Positions 33,725 to 46,058 of a DNA stretch of 64,000 nucleotides are shown here, one piece after another. The position numbers and the translations under genes were made by a program. The notes under the pieces were generated by a model. It ran no database searches, had not been told where the DNA came from, and saw only the letters and a list, made by a program, of their open reading frames with translations. Within the stretch, counting starts at the first letter, position 1; the number at the start of each line of letters is the position of its first letter. Source of the stretch: CAYSYY01 sp964576115 [NCBI: uncultured Gemmatimonadota bacterium] (GTDB lineage: Bacteria > Blakebacterota > Blakebacteria > Blakebacterales); assembly GCA_964576115.1 (NCBI GenBank), contig CAZNUA010000009.1, positions 3,319 through 67,318 of the forward strand, in the 5' to 3' direction.

Positions 33725-34978
33725 GTGAGCGAGGAGACCGACCGTAGCGACACACCCGGCCGCAAAGCCATTCCCGACCGCAGCGACATCTCCAGCCGCG
33801 CCTTTCCGACCCGCGCCGTGCACGCGGGCGAGGGCGACGATCCCGCCACCGGAGCCGCCGCGGTGCCGATCTACCAGACGGCGCCCTTCGGCTTCACGAC
33901 CGCACAGGGACTCGAGGATGCTTTTCTGCGGCCGCGGGGCGAGTACATCTACACCCGGCTCGGCAATCCGACCGTGCGCGCGCTCGAAACCAAGGTCAGC
34001 GCCCTCGAGGGGACCGAGGATGCCGTCGCGGCCGCCTCGGGTATGGCGGCCATTTCCACGGCCATGTTCACCCTGCTTGAGCCGGGAGGGCGGCTGGTAG
34101 CCTACCGCGATGTCTACGGCGGCACCTCGGGATTCTTCCAGCGCCTGCTCGAGCCATGGGGGATCGAGGTGAACTGGGTCGAGGCGGGAGCCGAAGCCGG
34201 TGAGGGCAAGCGCCTGCGGGCCGCCCTGGGGAACGGGGCCGACGTTCTTTACCTGGAGTCGCCCACCAATCCCACCCTGAAGATCTGCGACCTCGCCGCC
34301 GCCGCCCGGCTCGGGCACGAGGCCGGTGCGGTGGTGGTGGTCGACAACACCTTCGCGTCGCCCGTGCTGCAGCGCCCTCTCGAGCTGGGGGCCGACCTGG
34401 TGGTGCACTCGCTGACCAAGTTCCTCGGCGGTCACGGCGACACCACCGGCGGAATCGTGGCCGGAGGGGCCGAAAAAACGACCGCGATCCGGAGCCGGCT
34501 GGTCGACCTGGGAGGCATCATGGATCCTCTGGCGGCCTTCCTGCTGATGCGCGGCATCAAGACGGTCGCGGTCCGGGTCAGGCAGGCCTCCGAAAACGCC
34601 CTGGCCCTGGCCCGCTGGCTCGAGGAGCACCCCCGGGTGAAAAAGGTCAATTACCCGGGGCTCGAGAGCCACCCCGGACACGCCGTGGCTGCGGCGCAGA
34701 TGAGTGCCTTCGGGGCGATGCTTTCCTTCGAACTCGAAGCCGACCTCGAGGCCACCCGCCGGGTGGTCGACACCCTGCAGCTGATCAGAATCATCCCCAG
34801 TCTGGGGAGCGTGGAAACAACCCTGCTGTTGCCAGCGGTCTCGTCACACTACAAGTTGAAGAAAGCAGAGCGTGAAGCGATCGGGATACCCGACGGACTG
34901 ATCAGGATTTCCGTGGGTATCGAAGAGGTGGATGATGTCGTGGCCGATCTGGAAAACGGCCTGGCGGTGCTCGCCTGA
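33725..34978 (+). CDS. Cys/Met metabolism PLP-dependent enzyme
   Basis: 417 residues, the trans-sulfuration family (cystathionine gamma-synthase/lyase, O-acetylhomoserine sulfhydrylase, methionine gamma-lyase). PLP Lys232 is in VVHSLTKFLGGHGD and IYTRLGNPT (75-83) binds the cofactor of the neighbouring subunit. At the place where methionine gamma-lyases have a key Cys, this protein has GG in DVYGGTSG, so a cystathionine-type enzyme or sulfhydrylase is favoured. GTG start at 33725 with AGAGGAG in front. It sits between hyuA and hyuB, which suggests a sulfur amino acid or thio-compound pathway. Confidence 0.88.
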   Translation: MSEETDRSDTPGRKAIPDRSDISSRAFPTRAVHAGEGDDPATGAAAVPIYQTAPFGFTTAQGLEDAFLRPRGEYIYTRLGNPTVRALETKVSALEGTEDAVAAASGMAAISTAMFTLLEPGGRLVAYRDVYGGTSGFFQRLLEPWGIEVNWVEAGAEAGEGKRLRAALGNGADVLYLESPTNPTLKICDLAAAARLGHEAGAVVVVDNTFASPVLQRPLELGADLVVHSLTKFLGGHGDTTGGIVAGGAEKTTAIRSRLVDLGGIMDPLAAFLLMRGIKTVAVRVRQASENALALARWLEEHPRVKKVNYPGLESHPGHAVAAAQMSAFGAMLSFELEADLEATRRVVDTLQLIRIIPSLGSVETTLLLPAVSSHYKLKKAEREAIGIPDGLIRISVGIEEVDDVVADLENGLAVLA

Positions 34979-35041
34979 CGTTCACGCCGCACCCGGGGGC
35001 GCGATCCGCCGCCGGAGGGCGATAGAGGGATCGACGACAGC

Positions 35042-36088
35042 ATGAATGCGAAACGGAAATCGAGCCCGCCGCGCAGCACGCGCGAGAACGCAGCTGCCGA
35101 CGACGGCTGCTGTTCGAAGGCCGATGTGGTCGGCCTGGGGACCTGCACCGTCAACTACGAGGCCCTGGTACCCAAACTGGGCTGGCAGAAACCGAAGGTC
35201 TTGAGCCAGGGCTTCGAGGTCGCCCCGGGGGGAGCTACCGCCCTGAGCCTGATCCAGCTCGCCCGGCTGGGGGTCAGTACCGCCTGGCTGGGCATTCTGG
35301 GCGACGACGAGGAGGGGGAGATGATCCTCTCGGCCTTCGAGGCCGAGAATATCTCCACCACCTGCATCGAGAAGCGGCGGGGCCAGCGCTCGCCCTTTTC
35401 ATGGGTCGCCGTGACCCCGAAAGGGGACCGGGCCACGATCGTCTTCCCCAACGTGCTGAACTATCTCACGCCCGAAAAGGTCGACGCCGCCATGGTGGGC
35501 TGCATCGACTCTTCACTGCACTTTCACACCGACGTGGCCAGCGTGCCGCTGCGGACCACCCTGCAGGCGATCGAGGTGGCCCGGGCCGCCGACTGCTTCG
35601 TGTTGACCGACCTGGACACCGAACCCACCTACCTGGTCGAGGAAGCCGGTCTGGGCCGGCATAAGGAACTCGAGGCGATCCTGAAGAAGAGCGACGTGGT
35701 CAAGGCCTGCTTCGCCGCCGCCACGGCTCTGACCGGAGCCGGGACGCCCGCTGAAGCCTGCCGGATTCTGCATTCCACCTATGCTTCGCGCTATACCGTG
35801 GTGACCGCCGGCCGCGAAGGCAGCGTGTTGATGTACAACGGCGAGACCTGGGACATTCCCGCTCTGGGACCGGCGGTCGACCCCACCGGTGCCGGCGGCG
35901 CCTACTTCGGCGGTCTCTCCTACGCCCTGCTGCGGGGCCTGACCGGCGAGCAGGCCGGTTACTTCGCAGCCGCCTGTGCCGCCTATGCCTGCGCCCGTGT
36001 CGGCTCCCTGGCCCTGGGCACACTCGAGGATATCGATGTCATCCTCAACGGCACTCTCCAGGTCGAGGGGGCCGAAGACGACACCTGA
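35042..36088 (+). CDS. PfkB-like protein without the catalytic aspartate
   Basis: 348 residues of the PfkB/ribokinase fold: the glycine-rich APGGATALSLIQLARLG stretch (61-77), GDDEEGEMI and the C-terminal DPTGAGGAYFGG (280-291). In active PfkB kinases the motif is D-T-x-G-A-G-D, with the last Asp acting as catalytic base. Here Gly286 stands in that place (GAC CCC ACC GGT GCC GGC GGC), so sugar phosphorylation in the normal way is not expected. It may be a regulatory or binding protein, or use another base. It lies between the PLP enzyme and hyuB, with which it is nearly contiguous (one base between stop and start). Confidence 0.82.
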   Translation: MNAKRKSSPPRSTRENAAADDGCCSKADVVGLGTCTVNYEALVPKLGWQKPKVLSQGFEVAPGGATALSLIQLARLGVSTAWLGILGDDEEGEMILSAFEAENISTTCIEKRRGQRSPFSWVAVTPKGDRATIVFPNVLNYLTPEKVDAAMVGCIDSSLHFHTDVASVPLRTTLQAIEVARAADCFVLTDLDTEPTYLVEEAGLGRHKELEAILKKSDVVKACFAAATALTGAGTPAEACRILHSTYASRYTVVTAGREGSVLMYNGETWDIPALGPAVDPTGAGGAYFGGLSYALLRGLTGEQAGYFAAACAAYACARVGSLALGTLEDIDVILNGTLQVEGAEDDT

Positions 36089-36089
36089 C

Positions 36090-37742
36090 ATGACACTCGA
36101 TCCCGTCCTGCTCGAAGTCTACAAGCACCGCTTCGCCGGGGTGGCTGAAGAGATGGGCGCGGTTCTGCAGCGGACCGCGTCCTCGCCCAACATCAAGGAA
36201 CGCCGCGACTACTCCTGCGCCCTCTTCGACTCCGCCGCCCGGGTCGTGGCCCAGGGCGATCACCTGCCGGTCCATCTGGGAAGCATGCCCCGATCGGTGG
36301 CCGCAGCCCTCGCGGGGGGGCCGCTGCGTCCGGGTGAGATCGTCATCCTGAACGATCCCTTCGCCGGCGGCACGCACCTGCCCGACATCACCATGGTGGC
36401 GCCGGTCTGCGTTCCCGACGCCGCTCTCGCAGGGGTACAGGCCTCCGACCCCCCGCAGGGCTCCGGGGCCGGGAGCGCTTCCGGTCAGGATCGCTTCGAA
36501 CCGCCCCGGTTTTACGTCGCGGCGCGGGCCCATCATGCCGATGTGGGCGGCATCGCGCCGGGATCGATGGCGGTCGCGACCGAGATCTACCAGGAGGGCC
36601 TGCGCATTCCGCCGATCCGCCTGCGCCGCCCCGGACAGACCGAACCCGATCCCGACACCGTGGCGCTCCTGCTCGCCAACGTGCGGACCCCGGCCGAGCG
36701 CGAAGGGGACCTGCGGGCGCAGATGGCGGCTCTGGACGTCGGTGTGCGGCGGATGAACCAGATCATGGCCGAGCGGGGCGCCGGGGAACCGGTCCGCTAC
36801 GCCGGGCATCTCATCGACTACGCCGAACGGATGACCCGGGCCCTGATCGACGCTCTGCCCGACGGCACCTACAGCTTCTCCGACGCTCTGGACGACGACG
36901 GGCGGGGGAGCGGGCCCCTGCCGGTCACGGTCGCCGTCACCGTGGCGGGCGACAGTGTGACGGTCGATTTCACAGGCACCGCCCCGCAGTGCGCGGGACC
37001 GATGAACGCGGTCGAAGCGATCACCCTCTCGGCCACCGTCTATGTCTTCCGCTGTCTGCTCGATCCCTCGGTGCCGCCCAATGCCGGTTCCTTCGCGCCG
37101 ATCAGGCTCGTGGCTCCCGCCGGCTCGCTCGCCAACGCCCGTCCCCCGGCGGCGGTGGCGGCCGGGAACGTGGAAACGAGCCAGCGCCTGGTGGACGTTC
37201 TCTTCGGGGCCCTGGCTTCGGCCGTGCCCGACCGGGTGCCGGCGGCCAGCCAGGGGACCATGAACAATCTCTCGATCGGGGGCACCGATCCCCGCACCGG
37301 AACGAGTTTTGCCTATTACGAGACCACCGGGGGCGGCATGGGAGGGCGGCCCTCGGGACCGGGCCCGGCGGCGATCCACTGTCACATGACCAATACCCGC
37401 AACACCCCGGTCGAGGCGCTCGAGCACGCCTACCCCTTCCGGGTGCGCCGCTACGGCATCCGGGCCGGCTCCGGCGGGGCGGGGCGGCATCCCGGTGGAG
37501 CGGGGATCGTGCGCGAACTCGAAATGCTGGCACCGGTCACCGTGAGCCTGCTCACCGAACGGCGCGTGACCGCTCCCTGGGGTCTGCAGGGCGGCTCGCC
37601 CGGCGCGGTGGGCCGCAATACCCTGCTGCGTCCGGGCTTCGAGCCCGAGGATGCGGGCGGCAAGGGCACCTGGCAGCTCGAACCGGGCCAGGCCATCCGG
37701 CTCGAAACCCCCGGTGGAGGCGGGTGGGGAGCAGGAAAGTAA
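36090..37742 (+). CDS. Hydantoinase/oxoprolinase-family beta subunit HyuB
   Basis: 550 residues. Family blocks include VLQRTASSPNIKERRDYSCALFD (near 26-48), GEIVILNDPFAGGTHLPDITMV (near 84-105), and the C-terminal TNTRNTPVEALEHAYPFRV and GLQGGSPGA stretches. HyuB acts with HyuA as an ATP-dependent amide/lactam hydrolase or carboxylase. The ATG at 36090 follows the PfkB-like stop by one base. Internal Ser/Gly/Ala-rich insertion near residue 115-130 is unusual. It and the hyuA gene are separated by two genes, unlike most operons, where they are adjacent. Confidence 0.88.
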   Translation: MTLDPVLLEVYKHRFAGVAEEMGAVLQRTASSPNIKERRDYSCALFDSAARVVAQGDHLPVHLGSMPRSVAAALAGGPLRPGEIVILNDPFAGGTHLPDITMVAPVCVPDAALAGVQASDPPQGSGAGSASGQDRFEPPRFYVAARAHHADVGGIAPGSMAVATEIYQEGLRIPPIRLRRPGQTEPDPDTVALLLANVRTPAEREGDLRAQMAALDVGVRRMNQIMAERGAGEPVRYAGHLIDYAERMTRALIDALPDGTYSFSDALDDDGRGSGPLPVTVAVTVAGDSVTVDFTGTAPQCAGPMNAVEAITLSATVYVFRCLLDPSVPPNAGSFAPIRLVAPAGSLANARPPAAVAAGNVETSQRLVDVLFGALASAVPDRVPAASQGTMNNLSIGGTDPRTGTSFAYYETTGGGMGGRPSGPGPAAIHCHMTNTRNTPVEALEHAYPFRVRRYGIRAGSGGAGRHPGGAGIVRELEMLAPVTVSLLTERRVTAPWGLQGGSPGAVGRNTLLRPGFEPEDAGGKGTWQLEPGQAIRLETPGGGGWGAGK

Positions 37743-37850
37743 GCCCGGACAAAGAGGCCGGGAGCCGGTTCGACCTCCCCTTTTGTCGGGGGTCGCTGTA
37801 GGATGGTATCTCGATGAGCTTCCTACCCCCCCCAGAGCGAGGATCTGTGA

Positions 37851-39017
37851 TTGGACGCCTGTCTGGTCCTTGAAGACGGCCGTGTGTTTCGGGGCAAGGC
37901 CTTCGGTGCCGTGCGTGACGCTCCCGGGGAAGTCGTTTTCAATACCGCCATGACAGGGTACCAGGAGATCCTCACCGACCCCTCCTACGCCGGTCAGATC
38001 GTGGTCATGACCTACCCCCTGATCGGAAACTACGGCGTGACCCCTGAAGACGCCGAATCACGCGGGGTGTGGCCCGAGGGATTCGTAGTGCGCGAGTACA
38101 GTGATCTCTTCTCGAACTGGCGGGGACGACAGGACCTGGTGCTCTACCTGCGCGAGCACCGGGTGGCGGGCATCACCGGGGTCGATACCCGGGCCCTGAC
38201 CCGGCACATCCGTTCGGCCGGCGCCATGCGCGGGATCATCTCGACCGACCCCGACACCGACCGCCTCCTCGAGGCGGTCAGGGCCAGCCCCGAGATGTCG
38301 GGGCGGGACCTGGTCCACGACGTCACCGTCGCCGAAGCCTACGGCTGGCACGAGCCGACCCCGATCCCCTTCGGCATCCACGACGAAACCCTCGCTCACG
38401 AGGCGGTGCCGGCCGGGGAGCCCCCCCTGCCCGCCGGCGAGCTGCGCGTGGTGGTGATGGATTACGGCGTGAAATACAACATCCTGCGGCGGCTGGTGGA
38501 TGTCGGGGGGACGGTGACGGTCGTGCCCGCCGACACGAGCGCCGACGAGGTGCTGGCGCTGCAACCCCACGGGGTGGTCTTTTCGAACGGTCCCGGCGAT
38601 CCGGCCGCCCTGCCCGGCATCGTCGAGACCGCCGGTCATCTGGCCCGGGCGGTCCCCTGTTTCGGGATCTGCCTCGGGCACCAGATCCTGGGCCAGGCCT
38701 TCGGCTATCGAACCTTCAAGCTCGCTTTCGGCCACCACGGCGCCAACCATCCGGTCCGGCGCCTGGATACGGGCCGGGTCGAGATCACCAGCCAGAACCA
38801 CGGCTTCGCGGTCGATCTCGCTTCAGGGGGCTCGGGGCTCGTCGAGACCCACCTCAACCTCAACGACGGCACCAACGAGGGCTTCCGGCACGCCGAACTG
38901 CCCGTTTTCGCCGTGCAGTACCATCCCGAGGCTTCGCCGGGACCGCGTGATGCGGCCTACCTGTTCCGGGAATTCGTCCGTGCCATGGGCACCTGCCGCG
39001 ATTCGGGAGGGCCCTGA
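37851..39017 (+). CDS. carA: Carbamoyl phosphate synthase small subunit
   Basis: 388 residues. The glutamine amidotransferase half contains [16 protein letters not shown] with the catalytic Cys, and [11 protein letters not shown] with the His/Glu pair; the N-terminal half has [21 protein letters not shown]. It supplies ammonia to CarB for pyrimidine and arginine synthesis. A TTG start at 37851 is used; GAGCGAGGA lies about eight bases upstream. The 108-base gap before it contains no strong promoter that I can defend, so transcription may continue from hyuB. Confidence 0.94.
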   Translation: MDACLVLEDGRVFRGKAFGAVRDAPGEVVFNTAMTGYQEILTDPSYAGQIVVMTYPLIGNYGVTPEDAESRGVWPEGFVVREYSDLFSNWRGRQDLVLYLREHRVAGITGVDTRALTRHIRSAGAMRGIISTDPDTDRLLEAVRASPEMSGRDLVHDVTVAEAYGWHEPTPIPFGIHDETLAHEAVPAGEPPLPAGELRVVVMDYGVKYNILRRLVDVGGTVTVVPADTSADEVLALQPHGVVFSNGPGDPAALPGIVETAGHLARAVPCFGICLGHQILGQAFGYRTFKLAFGHHGANHPVRRLDTGRVEITSQNHGFAVDLASGGSGLVETHLNLNDGTNEGFRHAELPVFAVQYHPEASPGPRDAAYLFREFVRAMGTCRDSGGP

Positions 39018-39019
39018 AA

Positions 39020-42264
<3,245 letters not shown>

Positions 42265-42268
<4 letters not shown>

Positions 42269-43671
42269 ACGTTACCCCCGATCCCGAAACCGAACAGTTG
42301 ACCGAGATCGACGGTCCGACCCCGGATCAGGACTCCAGGGCTCTGATCCCCCCGCCGGGGGAGGAAGGGGACGGGCTGCGCGACGGCCTGCTGGTCAAGG
42401 ACGCCGAACCGGAGACGATCGTCCGCCGGCGTTCCGAATACCTGCAGCGGGCCTATCTGATGATCCGGGGCCGGTGGATCGCCATTATCGTCCTGGCGGT
42501 CACAACCGTCCTGGTCACCTGGATCGGTCAGTTCAAATACGATCTGAGGTGGCCCGGTCTTGTCCTGGTGGCAATGGCCCTGTACAACGTTTTCTTCGAG
42601 ATCGATTTTCACTTCCGGGAGCGGCGCGAACTCGACCTCAAGGGACTGGGGGCGGTCTACCGCTCGGGCCTGGTGCAGATCGACCTCGATCTGGTCGCGC
42701 TGACGATTCTGATCTATCTCACCGGGGGAATCGAGAGCCCCTTCGTCTTCTTTTACATTTTCCATACCCTGGTGGCGTCCTACACCCTGTCACGCCGCGA
42801 GACCTACTGGCAGGCCACCCTGGCGGTGGGGCTCTTTCTCTCGATGTGCCTGCTGAACTACGATCCGATCACGCTCGATATCATCAACGCCGAGGTCCTG
42901 AAATTCATCGGCATCTACACCGATTACGAGATCGCCATCAACCCGACCGGCGATCCCCTGCTCGATCCCCGCTATCTGAACATCTCCTTCATTCTGGCCT
43001 ACAATTTCGCCCTGGCGGCCGTGCTCTATATTTCGGCGGCGATCGGCTCCTCGCTCTCTCAGCGCTACCGCGAGAAAGAACAGGCGATCCGCGAGCAGGC
43101 CATCACCGACGGCCTGACCGGCCTCTACAACTACCGCCACTTCAGCTCCCAGCTCGAACTGGAGTTCGAGCGGGCCCGCCGCTACGGACACGAGATGAGC
43201 CTGGTGATGATCGACATGGACGGTCTGAAACGCTGGAACGACATGCACGGACACCTGCTGGGCTCGCAGGCCCTCAAGGAGATTGCCGAGATCCTCAAAG
43301 GCACCACCCGCCCGGTCGATGTCGTCGCCAAGTACGGCGGAGACGAATTCGCTCTGATTTTACCCGAAACCGGTAAGGAGGGGGGAACCCTGGTGGCCGA
43401 ACGGATCCGGCAGGAGGTGCAGGATCACAATTTCATGGAAGCCGACCGCAAGCGCACCGGGCGGCTCTCGGTTTCGGGCGGGGTGGCGGTCTTTCCCGAC
43501 GACGCCTCGGCCATTCGCGAGCTGGTCGATGTCGCCGACAGCTGTCTGTACGCAGCCAAACAGGCGGGGCGCAACCGCATCAAAGTGGCCGGCCGCGAGG
43601 GCTTTCTGGGCGGGGATGTCGACGGGATCGGCCGCGAAGGACCGGCCGCGGTCCCCGATTCGGGTTCCTGA
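42265..43671 (+). CDS. Membrane GGDEF diguanylate cyclase with I-site
   Basis: 468 residues. The N-terminal 60 residues are acidic and probably flexible. Membrane helices lie at about 70-90, 95-113, 140-175, 182-200 and 237-262. The GGDEF domain spans about 275-445, with [13 protein letters not shown] (281-293), the active motif GGDEF at 358-362 and an I-site RPVD at 349-352, exactly five residues before it. It should make cyclic di-GMP and be inhibited by it. The GTG start overlaps carB by four bases (GTGA), tying it to pyrimidine/arginine gene expression. Confidence 0.93.
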
Positions 43672-43676
43672 TAGCG

Positions 43677-43702
43677 GGAACAGGCTCATCCTCTCAACCG
43701 TC
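43677..43702 (+). promoter_or_regulatory. Possible ECF-type promoter of the second GWxTD gene
   Basis: GGAACA (43677-43682) and CGTC (43699-43702) are 16 bases apart, resembling the GGAAC...CGTC pattern recognised by many ECF sigma factors. The start codon follows about 15 bases later. The ECF sigma at 49963 is a candidate regulator, but its own upstream region shows no obvious copy of this motif. Confidence 0.3.
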
Positions 43703-43716
43703 ATACTTTTACCGTG

Positions 43717-45975
43717 ATGAAACGTCTGCGACCGACATATGACCTGCGCCCCCGGCGCCGAACGGCGGTTGCGGTTCTGCTGCTGGCGGGGCTGACGCTC
43801 ACGACTGCCGCGGCGTCGCCGACGGCCGACCGGCTGCCTCAGGAGCCCCCCGACGACATGGCGGCGGCCATGGCCGAAGGAATCCGGGCCTTCGGGCTGC
43901 CCGATTACGACGCCGCCCGGGACGCCTTCCGGCGGGCCGCCCGTCTCGATTCGCGCGCGCCCCTGCCCCACGTCTGGCTGGCCCGCTGCGACATCGCCGA
44001 ACGAAACGACGATTTCGATCGCGACGACCGTCACCGCAGGGCCGAGCGCGAACTCGATCGGGCCCTGCGCCGCGACCCGGGGAACCGCGAGGCGCGGTAC
44101 TGGCAGGCCCGGCTGCTGACCATCATGGGGGGCAACCGCAACCTGGCCGACGCGAAAACCCTGTACCGCGAACTGCTCGACGAAGCCCCTCTCTACGAAG
44201 ATGTCATGCTCCGCCTGCTCGAGATCAATATCGAGTCGCGGACGCTCGACACCTACCTGGTCGAACTCGACGAACTGGCCCGTACCGATCCCGACGATCC
44301 GGTGAACCTCTACCGCTACGCCGATGCCCTGCGCATGAACGGCGATTTCGGACGGGCCGAGGCGATGCTGCGTCTGATCGGGCGCCGGTGGCGCGACTTC
44401 GCGCCCGGCTGGGTCAGCTATTCCCTGGCCCTGACCCTCTTCGAGCTCGAGGAGTGGGGCGAGGGTACGGCCGCGTACCTCGACGCCATCACCTTCATGG
44501 AGAACCCGGCCCTGGCCCGCACGATGTGGGAGGATATCCGCTACATCGCCAACCTCTATGAACTGGCCCGCTTCCGCCGGGCCTCGACGGTCGAAGAGTA
44601 CCGCGAGGCCCTGCGGGCTTTCTGGAAGCGGCGCGATCCCACCAAGACCAGCCCCGACAATGAGCGGATCGGGGTGCACTATCAGCGCCTGAAGGTGGCG
44701 TGGGAATCGTACCGGCTGGCCGGCCTGCGCACAGCCTACAACGATCCCGATACCGACGGTCTCCTGCGCAAACCGCCCACCTACGATATCGAATCCCCCT
44801 TCAACGACATGGGCCTGGTCTACCTGCGGCACGGCGAGCCCGACGAGACCTCGCATTCGCACGATGTCGAGGTGGACAACATGTCGTGGGCGTACTACGA
44901 AGAGGCGGGGCGGCCGGAGATGTTCTTCCACTTCGAGCAGCACTCCCTCGGCGGAAGCTGGCGTCTGGTCCCCTTCCCCGACCCTGCCTATGCCGAATCG
45001 CGCACCTCGATGGATCCCAAATTCGGGCTGCTGATGCGCGGGGTGGACCCGCAGATCGAATCCATGTTCGCCGCCGACGCCAATGCCGACGTGCAGGAGG
45101 GCTTCACCACCGACACCTATCTTCCCGAACGGGAGGTCATCCCGCTCACCGTCTTCAACGATGAGGCGACCTTCAAGGCCGCCGGCGGCTTGAGCCGCCA
45201 CGAAGCCTACTGGGCGATCCCGATCGTCGAGCTGCTCACCTCCGAAGCCCTCGAGCGCGGCTCGGTGACGGTCAAGGTCAGCCTCAGCCTCTTCACGGAT
45301 GACTACCGCGAGGTGTACCGCAACGAACGCCTTCTGCCCCTGCGGCTGAGTTCCGATATGGCGGCCGGGAGCATCACGGTCGACCAGGAAGTCATGGCGG
45401 TTCCCCCGGGGAATTACCTGCTGGCCCTGCAGGTCTGTGACGAGAGCGAAGAACGGATGCAGATCCAGGAGATCGAGACCGTCGTCGACGCTTACCCCGA
45501 GGGCGAACTGCTGATCAGCGACGTCGAGATCTGCTCCCAGATCAGGGAAGGGGTGTTCAGCGGCCCGCTGCGGGCCTTCGCCAAAGGAGGGGGGACGGTC
45601 ATTCCCCTGCCGACCCGGATTTATCCGCCCGATCAGCCGGCTCTGATCTACTTCGACATTTACGGGCTGGCCAAGGACGAGTACAACGCCACCCGCTATC
45701 GCATTTCCTACCGGCTCGACCCGGGCAGCGGTGAGCAGGGGCGCATGGACAGGGTGCGGATCGGCGGCCGGGAGGGACGCTCCCAGGAGACCGGCGGGAT
45801 CATCGTGACCCTCGACGAGGAGTCGGGTATCTCGAGCGATGAACACAGGACCTTGACCATCGACCTGGGTGAGAGCAGCTTCAGAACGTACACCCTGCGG
45901 ATCACGGTCGAGGATCTCGTCTCGGGCCGCGAGACTTTCCAGACCACCTTCTTCAGGGTCAACCGGGGCGGGTGA
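43717..45975 (+). CDS. Second exported TPR/GWxTD-like protein
   Basis: 752 residues. A signal peptide occupies about residues 1-34 (AAAS-P). TPR-like helices follow to about residue 270. The family block is FWKRRDPTKTSPDNER near 308-323, then SPFNDMGLVYLRHGEPDETS near 363-382, the equivalent of GWxTD followed by the conserved RGRVY...GPPD strand; the GW is lost. The C-terminal half is beta-rich and aligns in outline with the protein at 66-2480 (for example TLRITVEDLVSG near its C-terminus, where the first has SLTVRDLITD). Start ATG at 43717 or GTG at 43714; no Shine-Dalgarno is obvious. Function unknown. Confidence 0.8.
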   Translation: MKRLRPTYDLRPRRRTAVAVLLLAGLTLTTAAASPTADRLPQEPPDDMAAAMAEGIRAFGLPDYDAARDAFRRAARLDSRAPLPHVWLARCDIAERNDDFDRDDRHRRAERELDRALRRDPGNREARYWQARLLTIMGGNRNLADAKTLYRELLDEAPLYEDVMLRLLEINIESRTLDTYLVELDELARTDPDDPVNLYRYADALRMNGDFGRAEAMLRLIGRRWRDFAPGWVSYSLALTLFELEEWGEGTAAYLDAITFMENPALARTMWEDIRYIANLYELARFRRASTVEEYREALRAFWKRRDPTKTSPDNERIGVHYQRLKVAWESYRLAGLRTAYNDPDTDGLLRKPPTYDIESPFNDMGLVYLRHGEPDETSHSHDVEVDNMSWAYYEEAGRPEMFFHFEQHSLGGSWRLVPFPDPAYAESRTSMDPKFGLLMRGVDPQIESMFAADANADVQEGFTTDTYLPEREVIPLTVFNDEATFKAAGGLSRHEAYWAIPIVELLTSEALERGSVTVKVSLSLFTDDYREVYRNERLLPLRLSSDMAAGSITVDQEVMAVPPGNYLLALQVCDESEERMQIQEIETVVDAYPEGELLISDVEICSQIREGVFSGPLRAFAKGGGTVIPLPTRIYPPDQPALIYFDIYGLAKDEYNATRYRISYRLDPGSGEQGRMDRVRIGGREGRSQETGGIIVTLDEESGISSDEHRTLTIDLGESSFRTYTLRITVEDLVSGRETFQTTFFRVNRGG

Positions 45976-46024
45976 GCGGACGTCGGCGGGATGGCGCGGG
46001 TGAGCCGACGCCGGCCGGGCGGCG
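45969..46024 (+). repeat. 28-base tandem duplication
   Basis: Two adjacent 28-base copies, 45969-45996 and 45997-46024, differ at about six positions; each begins CGGGTGAGC. The first copy spans the stop codon of the GWxTD gene and the second lies in the intergenic stretch before the HAD gene. A repeat duplication with no evident product. Confidence 0.6.
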
Positions 46025-46058
46025 CGGGCGCACCGCCCCCGGAGCGAAAACGGACCGG

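Noticed and set aside
37743-37850. Promoter candidates upstream of carA such as TTGTCG
   Set aside because: No -10 box lies at a suitable distance; read-through from hyuB is as likely.
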